Of a stretch of DNA of 64,000 bases, positions 56,907-64,000 are shown one piece after another. The stretch is from Anabaenopsis elenkinii CCIBt3563 (GTDB taxonomy: Bacteria > Cyanobacteriota > Cyanobacteriia > Cyanobacteriales > Nostocaceae), in assembly GCF_015245355.1 (NCBI RefSeq), contig NZ_CP063311.1, positions 4,385,160-4,449,159 on the forward strand, read 5' to 3'. Positions within the stretch are counted from its first letter, which is position 1; every line of letters begins with the position of its first letter. The notes below the pieces were generated by a model. That model did no database searches, was not told the DNA's origin, and saw only the letters and a program-made list of their open reading frames with translations. The translations under genes were made by a program, and so were the position numbers.

Positions 56907-57398
56907 CTAGCTGCGACTAACTAGGTCTGCTCCTAGGAGCTTTTCTAGGATTTGGCGGCTGAGGAAGTCTACTTGTTGTTCTAATGAAGCAAAGGCTGCT
57001 TGTTTTTGTTGCTCAATTTGACTAGCTGCTTGTTCTTTCTCTAGTTGGGCTTGTCGTTGCACTGCTGCTATTTTCTCGGCTGCAGTTTTTTGTGCCTCGG
57101 TTTGAGCATCCGCAATGATTTTCTGTGCTTCTCTTCTAGCAGATGCGAGGGCTTGTTCATACTGCTCTGCTAGCTTCTGGGTTTTAGATAAGCGTTCCTG
57201 TGCTTCTAGTTGATTGTTGCGGATGTAGTCGTTCCGGCTATCAATGGCGTTACCCAGGGGCTTGTAAAGTGTTGCGTTTAGGAGTAGGGCTAGAACTAGA
57301 AATTGAACTGCCATTAAGGGAAGGGTGGCGTCTAGGTCGAATAGTCCCCCTTCTTTGGCCAGTTCTTCTACTGCTAATAATGAGATCCAGTGTGTCAT
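56907..57398 (-). CDS. atpF2: ATP synthase subunit b' (second stator subunit)
   Basis: 163 residues (AtpG in cyanobacterial usage). The N-terminal membrane helix ([20 protein letters not shown]) precedes a coiled coil with repeated Gln, Glu and Ala. The b' subunit marks the photosynthetic ATP synthase. The product ends in [20 protein letters not shown]. It follows atpE after 122 bp containing CAGTACT repeats. Confidence 0.94.
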   Translation of the reverse strand: MTHWISLLAVEELAKEGGLFDLDATLPLMAVQFLVLALLLNATLYKPLGNAIDSRNDYIRNNQLEAQERLSKTQKLAEQYEQALASARREAQKIIADAQTEAQKTAAEKIAAVQRQAQLEKEQAASQIEQQKQAAFASLEQQVDFLSRQILEKLLGADLVSRS

Positions 57399-57520
57399 GG
57401 TTGCTATTTTTTCCCTAATATTTAGGTGCTGAGTCCTGAGTTGTTCAGCTGTGAGTTAAGGGTGTTTAACTTGGCTTGGACTCAGTACTCAGTACTCAGT
57501 ACTTAAGATTTAGTACTGAA

Positions 57521-57784
<264 letters not shown>

Positions 57785-57866
57785 TTATGGGTTTGAATGG
57801 GTCTTAGATATTGTCGTCTGTTAGTTGTTATGAGTAACGAACTGACAGGTTGATGTTTGAGGGGTT

Positions 57867-58619
57867 TTAATGTCCCTCGTGTTCTTCGCCGTGGTGGTCT
57901 TCCATAGCTTCGCCGATGTAGGCGGCGGCTAGGGTGGCGAAGATCAGTGCTTGAATGGCGCTGGTGAATAGTCCCAAAGCCATGACTGGTAAGGGTACGA
58001 ACAGGGGTACTAGTAATACCAACACACCTACTACCAGTTCATCAGCCAAGATATTCCCGAATAAACGGAAGCTGAGGGACAGGGGTTTGGTGAAGTCTTC
58101 GATGATTTTGAATGGCAACATGAACGATACTGGTTGTACGTAGTTGCCAAAGTACCCTAAGCCTTTTTTGCTGAATCCTGCATAAAAGTATGCTAGGGAT
58201 GTGAGCAGTGCTAAGGCCACGGTGGTGTTTATGTCGCTGGTGGGTGCTGTCAGTTCACCTTCTGGTAAATGAATCAATTTGAATGGAACTAAGGCTCCTG
58301 ACCAATTTGACACGAAGATGAATAAGAACAAGGTGCCAACAAAGGGTACCCAGGGGCGATATTCTTTTTCACCTATTTGGTTTTTCGCTAGGTCTCGAAT
58401 AAATTCGAGGGCGTATTCCATGAGGTTTTGGATACCGCTGGGGATTCTTTTGATGTTACTGCTTGCTGCGAGGGAGGCTAGCACCAGGACGCCAATCACA
58501 AACCATGAGGTGAGAAAAACCTGACCGTGCAGCTTGAGGTTGCCTATTTGCCAGTATAGATGTTTTCCTACTTCCAGTTCCGCGAGGGGGAAGGAGTAGG
58601 GGTTCAGAAAATTGGGCAT
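57867..58619 (-). CDS. atpB: ATP synthase subunit a
   Basis: 250-residue membrane subunit forming the proton channel. Conserved features are [53 protein letters not shown] (with the essential Arg) and the C-terminal [18 protein letters not shown]. The C-terminal tail is His-rich ([11 protein letters not shown]). It is intact. Confidence 0.97.
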   Translation of the reverse strand: MPNFLNPYSFPLAELEVGKHLYWQIGNLKLHGQVFLTSWFVIGVLVLASLAASSNIKRIPSGIQNLMEYALEFIRDLAKNQIGEKEYRPWVPFVGTLFLFIFVSNWSGALVPFKLIHLPEGELTAPTSDINTTVALALLTSLAYFYAGFSKKGLGYFGNYVQPVSFMLPFKIIEDFTKPLSLSFRLFGNILADELVVGVLVLLVPLFVPLPVMALGLFTSAIQALIFATLAAAYIGEAMEDHHGEEHEGH

Positions 58620-58721
58620 TTTCTTTGCATATCAATGGTTTCTCCTGTCTGGTTGGGATAGGAGGAGCTTGTTTTTGCGGTGGGGATGTCCCTGACGCGG
58701 GTTGGTTGTTTGTGACTGTGG

Positions 58722-59204
58722 CTAGTCGGAGACAAAAGCCGTTTTGATGACGTAGATGATGAGTGTGGCTTTGTAGGTGAGAAATCCCAAGAAGATGGGT
58801 AATATTTGGAGTTGGTTTAACCGCGATGCTAGCAAGATTAGGATGACTAGTAATGCTAGACGGGTTTTACTCAGGGACTGTTTCTCTCGACCTAAACGCT
58901 CAACATCTCTGGACAACATTTTCAAGTAAAGCACACCTGCGCACGCTCCTAACAGGTAATTCAGGGCAATGTTAAGAGAATAGCCAATCCACACACAGAC
59001 AAAAATTATCCCCGTTAAGGCAAGTGTGATGAGCAACAGTTCCTGATAAAGTCGATAAAACTCTGCCATGGAAGAGTTGCCTGGTTCTGTGTCCTCAAAA
59101 CCAGATTTTGCATCTTGTTGTGTTGTCGCAGTTGGGTCAATTGAATCTTCAGACAAGCTCACGAGACTCGAAACCAGTACAGCTAACTTGTAATGACTGC
59201 ACAT
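58722..59204 (-). CDS. atpI: ATP synthase subunit I (AtpI)
   Basis: 160-residue first gene of the operon. It has four predicted membrane helices (about 55-75, 80-97, 113-130, 135-153) and a polar N-terminus. Sequence conservation of AtpI is low, but the helix pattern and position before atpB are typical. In other bacteria AtpI assists ring assembly or magnesium uptake; its role in cyanobacteria is less clear. The start at 59204 could be 45 residues too long, as [12 protein letters not shown] begins just before the first helix. Confidence 0.85.
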   Translation of the reverse strand: MCSHYKLAVLVSSLVSLSEDSIDPTATTQQDAKSGFEDTEPGNSSMAEFYRLYQELLLITLALTGIIFVCVWIGYSLNIALNYLLGACAGVLYLKMLSRDVERLGREKQSLSKTRLALLVILILLASRLNQLQILPIFLGFLTYKATLIIYVIKTAFVSD

Positions 59205-59402
59205 TCAGTCAGCTGAATCATATCATGATCAGGTAACAATACTTTAGAAAAAAACAATTAACTTCTTGTCATGATCCCACTGGGGGTAGAAGTGCCTTGA
59301 TGTGTTATCAATGGTTATTGCTTTTTTTTCACATTTATGCTATTATCGTTGACCTTAAGGGAACTTGATTTTGTTGCTGCGGTGTGTTCGGTCTGTTCCC
59401 TA

Positions 59403-59651
59403 AGAGGATGTTTGTCAAGTCATGATTAGTGTATTAACTATTGTTTAACCGCACCCTAACCCTCCCCTTGTAGGGGGAGGGGACTGGATTTTATTGTTTT
59501 TTGTGCGGTCGGTGAGCGAAGTCGATAGCGATAGCGTGGCGTTAGCCATACCGTGTCCCCCATTCCCTGTTCGGTGTGTTCGGTGTGTTCGGTGTGTTCC
59601 GGTGTTCCCTAAGATAAAAATTACCTGTTGAAAAGTTATCAAACAACCTCT
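59403..59651 (+). repeat. MITE-like repeat, copy 2
   Basis: Left end AGAGGATGTTTGTCAAGT (59403-59420) and right end, complement of AGAGGTTGTTTGATAACT (59634-59651), form an imperfect terminal inverted repeat. Inside are CCCTCCCCTTGTAGGGGGAG, an ATTTTATTGTTTTTTGTG block and TGTTCGG heptamers. It occupies most of the 463 bp gap between atpI and the methyltransferase gene. Total length is 249 bp. Confidence 0.8.
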
Positions 59652-59667
59652 GAGATTAGTAATTTGA

Positions 59668-60873
59668 TCAGGCTGGTGTTAATACAATTACCTGATGTTC
59701 CAGGAGTGTCCTGATTTGTTTTAAGGTGAGGTCTACCGTGGCTAAAATCTCCCCAAGGGTTAACTTACCATCACACTTTTGCAAAAATTCTAACTCTAAG
59801 TCTGACAGGTTGATTACTTGATAATTGTAATTAAATATACATTTACTTGGGAATCCATCAATACAAGGGTTGAGTTCGGGAGTGGCTTGTAAGAGTGAGT
59901 TATCCTCTGACCAGTCGGATTTGACTAGGGGGGGACGACTGAGGAAAAATTCATAATGGGTAACTTCTGGGTCTAGTAATTCTATCAGGCGGTATTTTTG
60001 GCGATCGCTCAAACTTTCCACCCGTTGGATAATATCTGGGGCTTTGGCTAAGAGTCTATCTAACTGCCAAAATCCCGGATTAGAAAACCCGATAAACTCT
60101 AAACCAGAAGCATCAATTAATTCAAACAGTGTATCAATGTTGTAATCAATCTCCTGGGGATGAAGGTACATATCCGCAAAACATTCATCCTTGTGGTTTT
60201 CTAATGACCAGAGTTGTTTTTCCCTCTTGACAATTCGGTTATTTTCTGGTAATGCGGCGAATATTTGTCGCCCCACTTGTACCCCATCACGGTAATCGCC
60301 TTTTTTGTCACCTTGAACTAGGGCGATCGCCTTTTGCATCAGTTGAATTTCCCAACGTCCCAACTCCCCATAGACAAAAATGTGCATCAGTCCACCGGGG
60401 GCGAGTTTTGTGGCTAAAGCTTGGAGACCACGAACGGGGTCAGGTAAATGATGTAGAACCCCCACACAGTTAATCAAATCAAACTCACCGGGTAACTGTG
60501 CCACATCATACAAGCTCAGGTGATGAAACTCCACCCGGTCAGCGCCGGAACTTTGACAGCGTTTTTTAGCCACTTCCAAAGTACCAGCACTTAAATCAAT
60601 ACCCACCACCTGAGCTTGGGGGTTGAGGTGTACTAAATATTCCGTCCCCACACCGGAACCACAACCCGCATCTAAAATGCGGATATTTTGCTTTACTGGT
60701 TTACGTCCCGTGCAGAAATTGTAAGCAGCTAACCAATTCCAGCGCCAATTATACCCAGGGGGTGGTTCATCTAATATGGGTTCTGGGGGAAAGGGATAAG
60801 TATCGTAGAGTTTAGCAACAGCAGTACTAACAGTTTGGGAGACAGTTTGGGAGACAGTTTGGGAGTCGGACAT
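59668..60873 (-). CDS. Class I SAM-dependent methyltransferase
   Basis: 401 residues. The SAM-binding motif I is ILDAGCGSGVGTEYL, with motif II VGIDLSAGTLEVAKKR and motif IV DLINCVGVLHHLPDPVRGLQAL. A C-terminal extension (about 260-401) includes a segment like a small winged helix (LTLGEILATVDLTLKQIRTLLEHQVIVL), which may be an inserted regulatory or binding part. The N-terminus is a SQTV repeat encoded by 12 bp repeats (60826-60866). The substrate is unknown. The Uma2 gene upstream is on the same strand, 45 bp away. Confidence 0.85.
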   Translation of the reverse strand: MSDSQTVSQTVSQTVSTAVAKLYDTYPFPPEPILDEPPPGYNWRWNWLAAYNFCTGRKPVKQNIRILDAGCGSGVGTEYLVHLNPQAQVVGIDLSAGTLEVAKKRCQSSGADRVEFHHLSLYDVAQLPGEFDLINCVGVLHHLPDPVRGLQALATKLAPGGLMHIFVYGELGRWEIQLMQKAIALVQGDKKGDYRDGVQVGRQIFAALPENNRIVKREKQLWSLENHKDECFADMYLHPQEIDYNIDTLFELIDASGLEFIGFSNPGFWQLDRLLAKAPDIIQRVESLSDRQKYRLIELLDPEVTHYEFFLSRPPLVKSDWSEDNSLLQATPELNPCIDGFPSKCIFNYNYQVINLSDLELEFLQKCDGKLTLGEILATVDLTLKQIRTLLEHQVIVLTPA

Positions 60874-60918
60874 AATCAGGAAAAACGCAGCATTTTTGAG
60901 TGTAGCTGATTGGGAGAA

Positions 60919-61674
60919 TTATTCATCATCAGGTAAACCAATTCCTTGGGTTTGTATCAGGTGAAACAACCTAGCCAGTCGTGACTCAGCGGAATCAGCC
61001 CGTTGTTTCTCCTGTTCTGCGGGTGTAGGTATCCAATTATTATCCCCGTCATACCAACGTAACCACAATCTGGTTAACCCCTGGTATTCCCCTTTCCACA
61101 GTCCTAAACCGAGTTTTGGTTCTTCTAACCATATCCCTCCCCCATTCATAGGTAGAGGTTGATAGCGGTTCATCATTAACCCAAAACATTGCAACTCGTC
61201 AGTATAATGGTTGAAGACAAAGTAATAGGGGACTCTCAAAATTTGCTCATACACTGACCATTTATTAGGTGCTTGGTTGACCAGTTGTAAACTGCGCCCT
61301 AAATCTTCTGCTTCTGTACCTGGTGATATGAGTTCAACTACCACAAAAGGATTAGTTCCCTCCTGCCAAGTCACATAACTTAACCGTAGGTCTGTTTGGT
61401 GATAAAACCGCGATACCCCCAAAACTGCAAACCAGTCTGGGCGTTTATACCATTGGGTATGTAGGGGGTGGTAGTATAAGTTTAAATCGCTGGCTGTAAA
61501 AATACTATCTTCTGGATAACTAGGGGGGCGAAAGGTAATACGTAGTAATTCAGATTGTAAAAGGTGAAACTCGTCTGGCAAACCCGGCTCCTCCTGATTT
61601 TCGCTTGGTAAATCATACATAGTTGGTAGTATTTCTTGCGGAGGTAAGGGCGGGTCCGTTTGATGCATCTTCAT
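60919..61674 (-). CDS. Uma2 family putative endonuclease, third copy, diverged
   Basis: 251 residues of the Uma2 (DUF820) family. RPDWFAVLG, PFVVVELISPGTE and VPYYFVFNHY carry the family's acidic positions. The C-terminus is a short charged helix. It is clearly diverged from copies 1 and 2 at 23 and 28 kb. ATG 61674 or 61668 is possible. It may share a transcript with the methyltransferase. The role is unknown. Confidence 0.85.
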   Translation of the reverse strand: MKMHQTDPPLPPQEILPTMYDLPSENQEEPGLPDEFHLLQSELLRITFRPPSYPEDSIFTASDLNLYYHPLHTQWYKRPDWFAVLGVSRFYHQTDLRLSYVTWQEGTNPFVVVELISPGTEAEDLGRSLQLVNQAPNKWSVYEQILRVPYYFVFNHYTDELQCFGLMMNRYQPLPMNGGGIWLEEPKLGLGLWKGEYQGLTRLWLRWYDGDNNWIPTPAEQEKQRADSAESRLARLFHLIQTQGIGLPDDE

Positions 61675-61788
61675 TTACTCTCCTATGCTCCTGGGGGAAT
61701 TACTGAACTTAAATTATCAGGGTTAAATCATGGCTAGGCGATCGCCTGACCGATGGAAGTGTAAATAATCTATTGGGAGAATATTTAC

Positions 61789-61934
61789 AGGATGTTTTAA
61801 AACTTATCACTATTATGGTGAGTGTATCAAATATTGACCCCACCCTAACCCTCCCCTTGTAAGGGGAGGGGACTGGATTTTATTGTTTTTTGTGTGTTCC
61901 CTGTTCCCTATGAAAAACTTATAAAAAATCCTCT
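61789..61934 (+). repeat. MITE-like repeat, copy 3
   Basis: A short copy of about 146 bp. It contains the empty form of the central hairpin CCCTCCCCTTGTAAGGGG, followed by AGGGGACTGGATTTTATTG. The ends AGGATGTTTT and TCCTCT are weakly inverted. It shows the insertion target of the IS4-like element as it was before insertion. Confidence 0.75.
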
Positions 61935-62055
61935 TACAGACTTTACAAGGTTCTGGTAAAAAAATTTAAGTTAATTACTACACTAAAAGCCAAAATTGTC
62001 ATACAATCTTAATTAAGTATTAAGTATTGGAAGACACTACACTAGGAGCATCTCA

Positions 62056-62709
62056 ATGCCTTTAGGAATGCCTGAATTTGCTGATAATCCAGAAAATCGC
62101 TGTCCAGTGGTACTATTGCTTGATGTATCTGGCTCCATGTCAGGCAGACCCATTGAAGAGTTAAATAGAGGTCTTGCTACCTTTCAAGCCGATGTGCTTA
62201 AAGATGGACAAGCATCAATGAGTGTAGATGTGGCTATTGTCACCTTTGGACCCGTGCGGCTGACACAGGACTTTGTGAGTATCACCGATTTTACACCCCC
62301 GCAGTTAAGAGCAGAGGGTTTAACCCCCATGGGTGAGGCCATTGAATATGCTTTGGATTTGTTGGAACAACGCAAGCAAACATATAAAGGCCATGGTGTT
62401 TCCTACTATCGCCCTTGGGTATTTTTAATTACAGACGGATCGCCCACAGATGATTGGACCTATGCAGCACACAGGTTAAAAGACGCTGAAGTTAATCGTA
62501 AATTATCCTTTTTTGCCGTTGGTGTAGAAGGTGCTGATTTTGAGACCTTGAAACAAATTACCCCAGAGCGTCCCCCGTTGAAATTGAATGGTTTAGATTT
62601 TGGTTCCTTATTTATCTGGCTTTCCGCCTCTATGAAACGAATTTCTCAGAGCAAAGTGGGTGAAACTGTTGCATTACCTGCTGTGGGATGGGGTCAAATT
62701 CAAAGTTAA
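62056..62709 (+). CDS. vWA-domain protein (TerY-like)
   Basis: 217 residues of the von Willebrand factor A fold. The MIDAS metal site is LLLDVSGSMSG, with a later Thr in GLTPMGEAI and Asp in FLITDGSPTDDW. No membrane helix is present, so it is cytoplasmic. It resembles TerY of the tellurite-resistance-like TerY-P class. The PP2C gene follows after 28 bp. It starts at ATG 62056 after AGGAG. In TerY-P clusters the vWA, PP2C and a kinase cooperate; the kinase is not in the window. Confidence 0.88.
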   Translation: MPLGMPEFADNPENRCPVVLLLDVSGSMSGRPIEELNRGLATFQADVLKDGQASMSVDVAIVTFGPVRLTQDFVSITDFTPPQLRAEGLTPMGEAIEYALDLLEQRKQTYKGHGVSYYRPWVFLITDGSPTDDWTYAAHRLKDAEVNRKLSFFAVGVEGADFETLKQITPERPPLKLNGLDFGSLFIWLSASMKRISQSKVGETVALPAVGWGQIQS

Positions 62710-62737
62710 ATAACAGTTAAATATTTGAGGGTTAATT

Positions 62738-63580
62738 GTGGGTTGGAAAGCAATTTCTCGGTCAGAGGTGGGAACTAGTCACAGACAAGAAAACATACCT
62801 TGTCAAGATTATGGGGATTATCGCCTCTTTGGAGATGTCATTGTAGGTGTGGTAGCTGATGGGGCGGGGAGTGCTAAATATTCTCATGTGGGTTCTGAAC
62901 TAGCGGTAAATACCGTCATTGATTTGATTGCGAGAAATTTTTACACGTCTGAGCAGAAAAAATTATCGCCAATTGAGTTTGCGAGAAATTTTCACAAGTC
63001 TGAGCAGGAAAAATTATCCCCCCCATTGCGGGAAGAAGAAAGCAAACAAATGTTTACCAAAATTGTGCAGGAAGTAATTGCACAATTAGGGAAAAAAGCA
63101 AAGCAAAATAACTGTGATATCAAAGATTTAGCTTGTACACTTTTGATTTTTATCGCTACTCCTGAATGGTTGGTAGCTATGCAAATTGGGGATGGGTTAA
63201 TGGTGGTACGTCCTCAAAATTCCCCAGATTATCAACTGTTGTTTAAGCCCCATAAAGGTGAATTTGTCAATGAAACTACTTTTGTCACCTGTAGTCATGC
63301 ACTAGAGGAAATGCAAGTCAAGGTAATACCATCCCCAGAGTTTATTGCAGCTGCTACAGATGGACTGGAAAATGTGGCAATTACCTTGAAAAATTGCCAA
63401 CCTTTTCCACGATTTTTTCAACCATTGGAAACATACTTACAAAGCACCACAGACCCAAATCAGGAAGCTGAGTATTTAGTTAACTTTCTCCAATCGGAAG
63501 CCCTAAATAAACGCACTAGTGATGATAAAACTGTGCTGTTGTCTATTTGGCAATCATCGGAGGTGGTTTACCCCCCTTAA
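62738..63580 (+). CDS. PP2C-like phosphatase of a TerY-P type pair
   Basis: 280 residues from GTG. PP2C motifs are SHRQENIPCQD, VVADGAGSAKYS, MQIGDGLMVV, AATDGLEN and SDDKTVLL. These correspond to PP2C metal-binding motifs, some in diverged form. A tandem duplication (ARNFYTSEQKKLSP and ARNFHKSEQEKLSP, about residues 67-94) inserts about 17 residues in a surface region. It is 28 bp downstream of the vWA gene on the same strand. No ATG is near the motif start, supporting GTG. The phosphatase substrate is unknown. Confidence 0.85.
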   Translation: MGWKAISRSEVGTSHRQENIPCQDYGDYRLFGDVIVGVVADGAGSAKYSHVGSELAVNTVIDLIARNFYTSEQKKLSPIEFARNFHKSEQEKLSPPLREEESKQMFTKIVQEVIAQLGKKAKQNNCDIKDLACTLLIFIATPEWLVAMQIGDGLMVVRPQNSPDYQLLFKPHKGEFVNETTFVTCSHALEEMQVKVIPSPEFIAAATDGLENVAITLKNCQPFPRFFQPLETYLQSTTDPNQEAEYLVNFLQSEALNKRTSDDKTVLLSIWQSSEVVYPP

Positions 63581-63699
63581 TCCCCCCTTAGTCCCCTTGC
63601 AAGCAAGGGGAGGGGACTGGATTTAATGAATTAAATGGGGTTATAAATGGGGTAAAGATGTGATGAAAATTATGGCTGAAAAGTTATCAAACAACCTCT
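63565..63699 (+). repeat. MITE-like repeat, copy 4, right part
   Basis: Contains CAAGGGGAGGGGACTGGATT as in copies 1-3 and the right end, complement of AGAGGTTGTTTGATAACT (63682-63699). The left end overlaps the PP2C stop region and is not clear. Two CCCCTTA-type units precede the hairpin. Confidence 0.65.
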
Positions 63700-63879
63700 A
63701 TAGGACTCCTATTTGATTTTTTGAATAAGACTCAGTACACACGGCAATTCTTCTCACCTGTTCCCTGTTCCCTATTCCCTACCTAGACAAATCAATTCAG
63801 AAACCAAACCGGATTTTTATAATAGATACTTGTCATTTGATAGTTATAATAGCTTTAACACAACCTAGTACAGAAAAGT

Positions 63880-64000
63880 ATGCCTGAATTAAAAGTTAGC
63901 ATTAGTGACGCTGCTCACAAAAGTCTCTTGGCACTGGTTGACTCCTCTGGAGAGACGCTTCAAACAGTATTAGACAAAGCCATTGAAAATTATCGCAGAT
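63880..64000 (+). CDS. Partial gene, ribbon-helix-helix antitoxin-like N-terminus
   Basis: The first 40 residues run off the window. The start MPELKVSISDAAHKSLLALV followed by SGETLQTVLDKAIENYRR resembles CopG/Arc-type ribbon-helix-helix proteins that act as antitoxins. A toxin gene is expected beyond the window, which cannot be checked. ATG 63880 follows AGAAAAG. Fold assignment is tentative. Confidence 0.5.
   Translation, partial: MPELKVSISDAAHKSLLALVDSSGETLQTVLDKAIENYRR

Noticed and set aside
59445..59642. Minus-strand ORF of 65 residues between atpI and the methyltransferase gene
   Set aside because: It lies entirely in MITE-like copy 2 and encodes repeat-derived THRTHRTHR residues.

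Overview
The window is chromosomal DNA of a filamentous cyanobacterium, most likely of the order Nostocales. Evidence: the HIP1 octamer GCGATCGC recurs throughout; heptanucleotide tandem repeats (TTGACTG, AACCGYC and similar) of the kind known from heterocystous cyanobacteria fill many intergenic gaps; ntcA is flanked by divergent fabI-hisB and by a DUF3084 gene; and the ATP synthase operon has the cyanobacterial order atpI-atpB-atpE-atpF2(b')-atpF-atpH-atpA-atpG with atpB-beta/atpE-epsilon elsewhere. Genus is not determined. No rRNA, prophage or CRISPR array was seen.

Layout. 0-2.2 kb: a 5'-truncated pentapeptide-repeat gene and a creatininase-family gene split by a complete IS630-family element. 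2.2-9.5 kb: obgE, gshA, ftsI with an FtsL-like gene upstream, a small lipoprotein, a GST-like protein. 9.9-20 kb: glgB, DUF3386, a GAF-LuxR regulator, hisB, fabI, ntcA, a DUF3084 coiled-coil protein, a RuvX-like nuclease, DUF3146 and pdxH, with two different tnpB relics around the last two genes. 20.4-32 kb: accessory region with DUF3153, an intact IS4-like element sitting in the centre of a palindromic MITE-like repeat, two nearly identical Uma2 genes in direct orientation that bracket a NYN-domain RNase gene and a large TPR-CHAT protease gene, then a sigma-like HTH gene, a DUF1822 gene and a TPR membrane protein. 32.4-42.4 kb: argB, SWIM/SNF2 pair, pnp, scpA and two overlapping genes with RelE-like features. 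42.5-48.7 kb: GH57 enzyme, rsgA-tusA-dnaJ in overlapping order, grpE with no dnaK beside it, tRNA-Tyr and tRNA-Thr. 49-53 kb: an FHA-PrsW membrane protease and a PP2C phosphatase. 53-59.2 kb: ATP synthase operon. 59.7-64 kb: methyltransferase, a third Uma2 gene, a vWA-PP2C pair resembling part of TerY-P systems, and the start of a gene cut by the window end.

How genes relate. Most of the window is housekeeping: energy (atp), nitrogen control (ntcA, argB), glycogen (glgB, GH57), lipid (fabI), RNA decay (pnp), cell division (ftsI, FtsL-like), chaperones. The part most likely to hold an undescribed system is 23.2-32 kb, where a caspase-like CHAT protease with expanding repeats, an RNase of the NYN family, duplicated Uma2 nucleases, a sigma-like protein and DUF1822 lie together. 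A second candidate is the vWA-PP2C pair at 62-63.6 kb. Both are inferences from domain content and neighbourhood. Much of the intergenic DNA is mobile-element debris: a MITE-like family with about 18 bp terminal inverted repeats (four copies), an IS200/IS605-like non-autonomous family (two full and several partial copies) and tnpB fragments.
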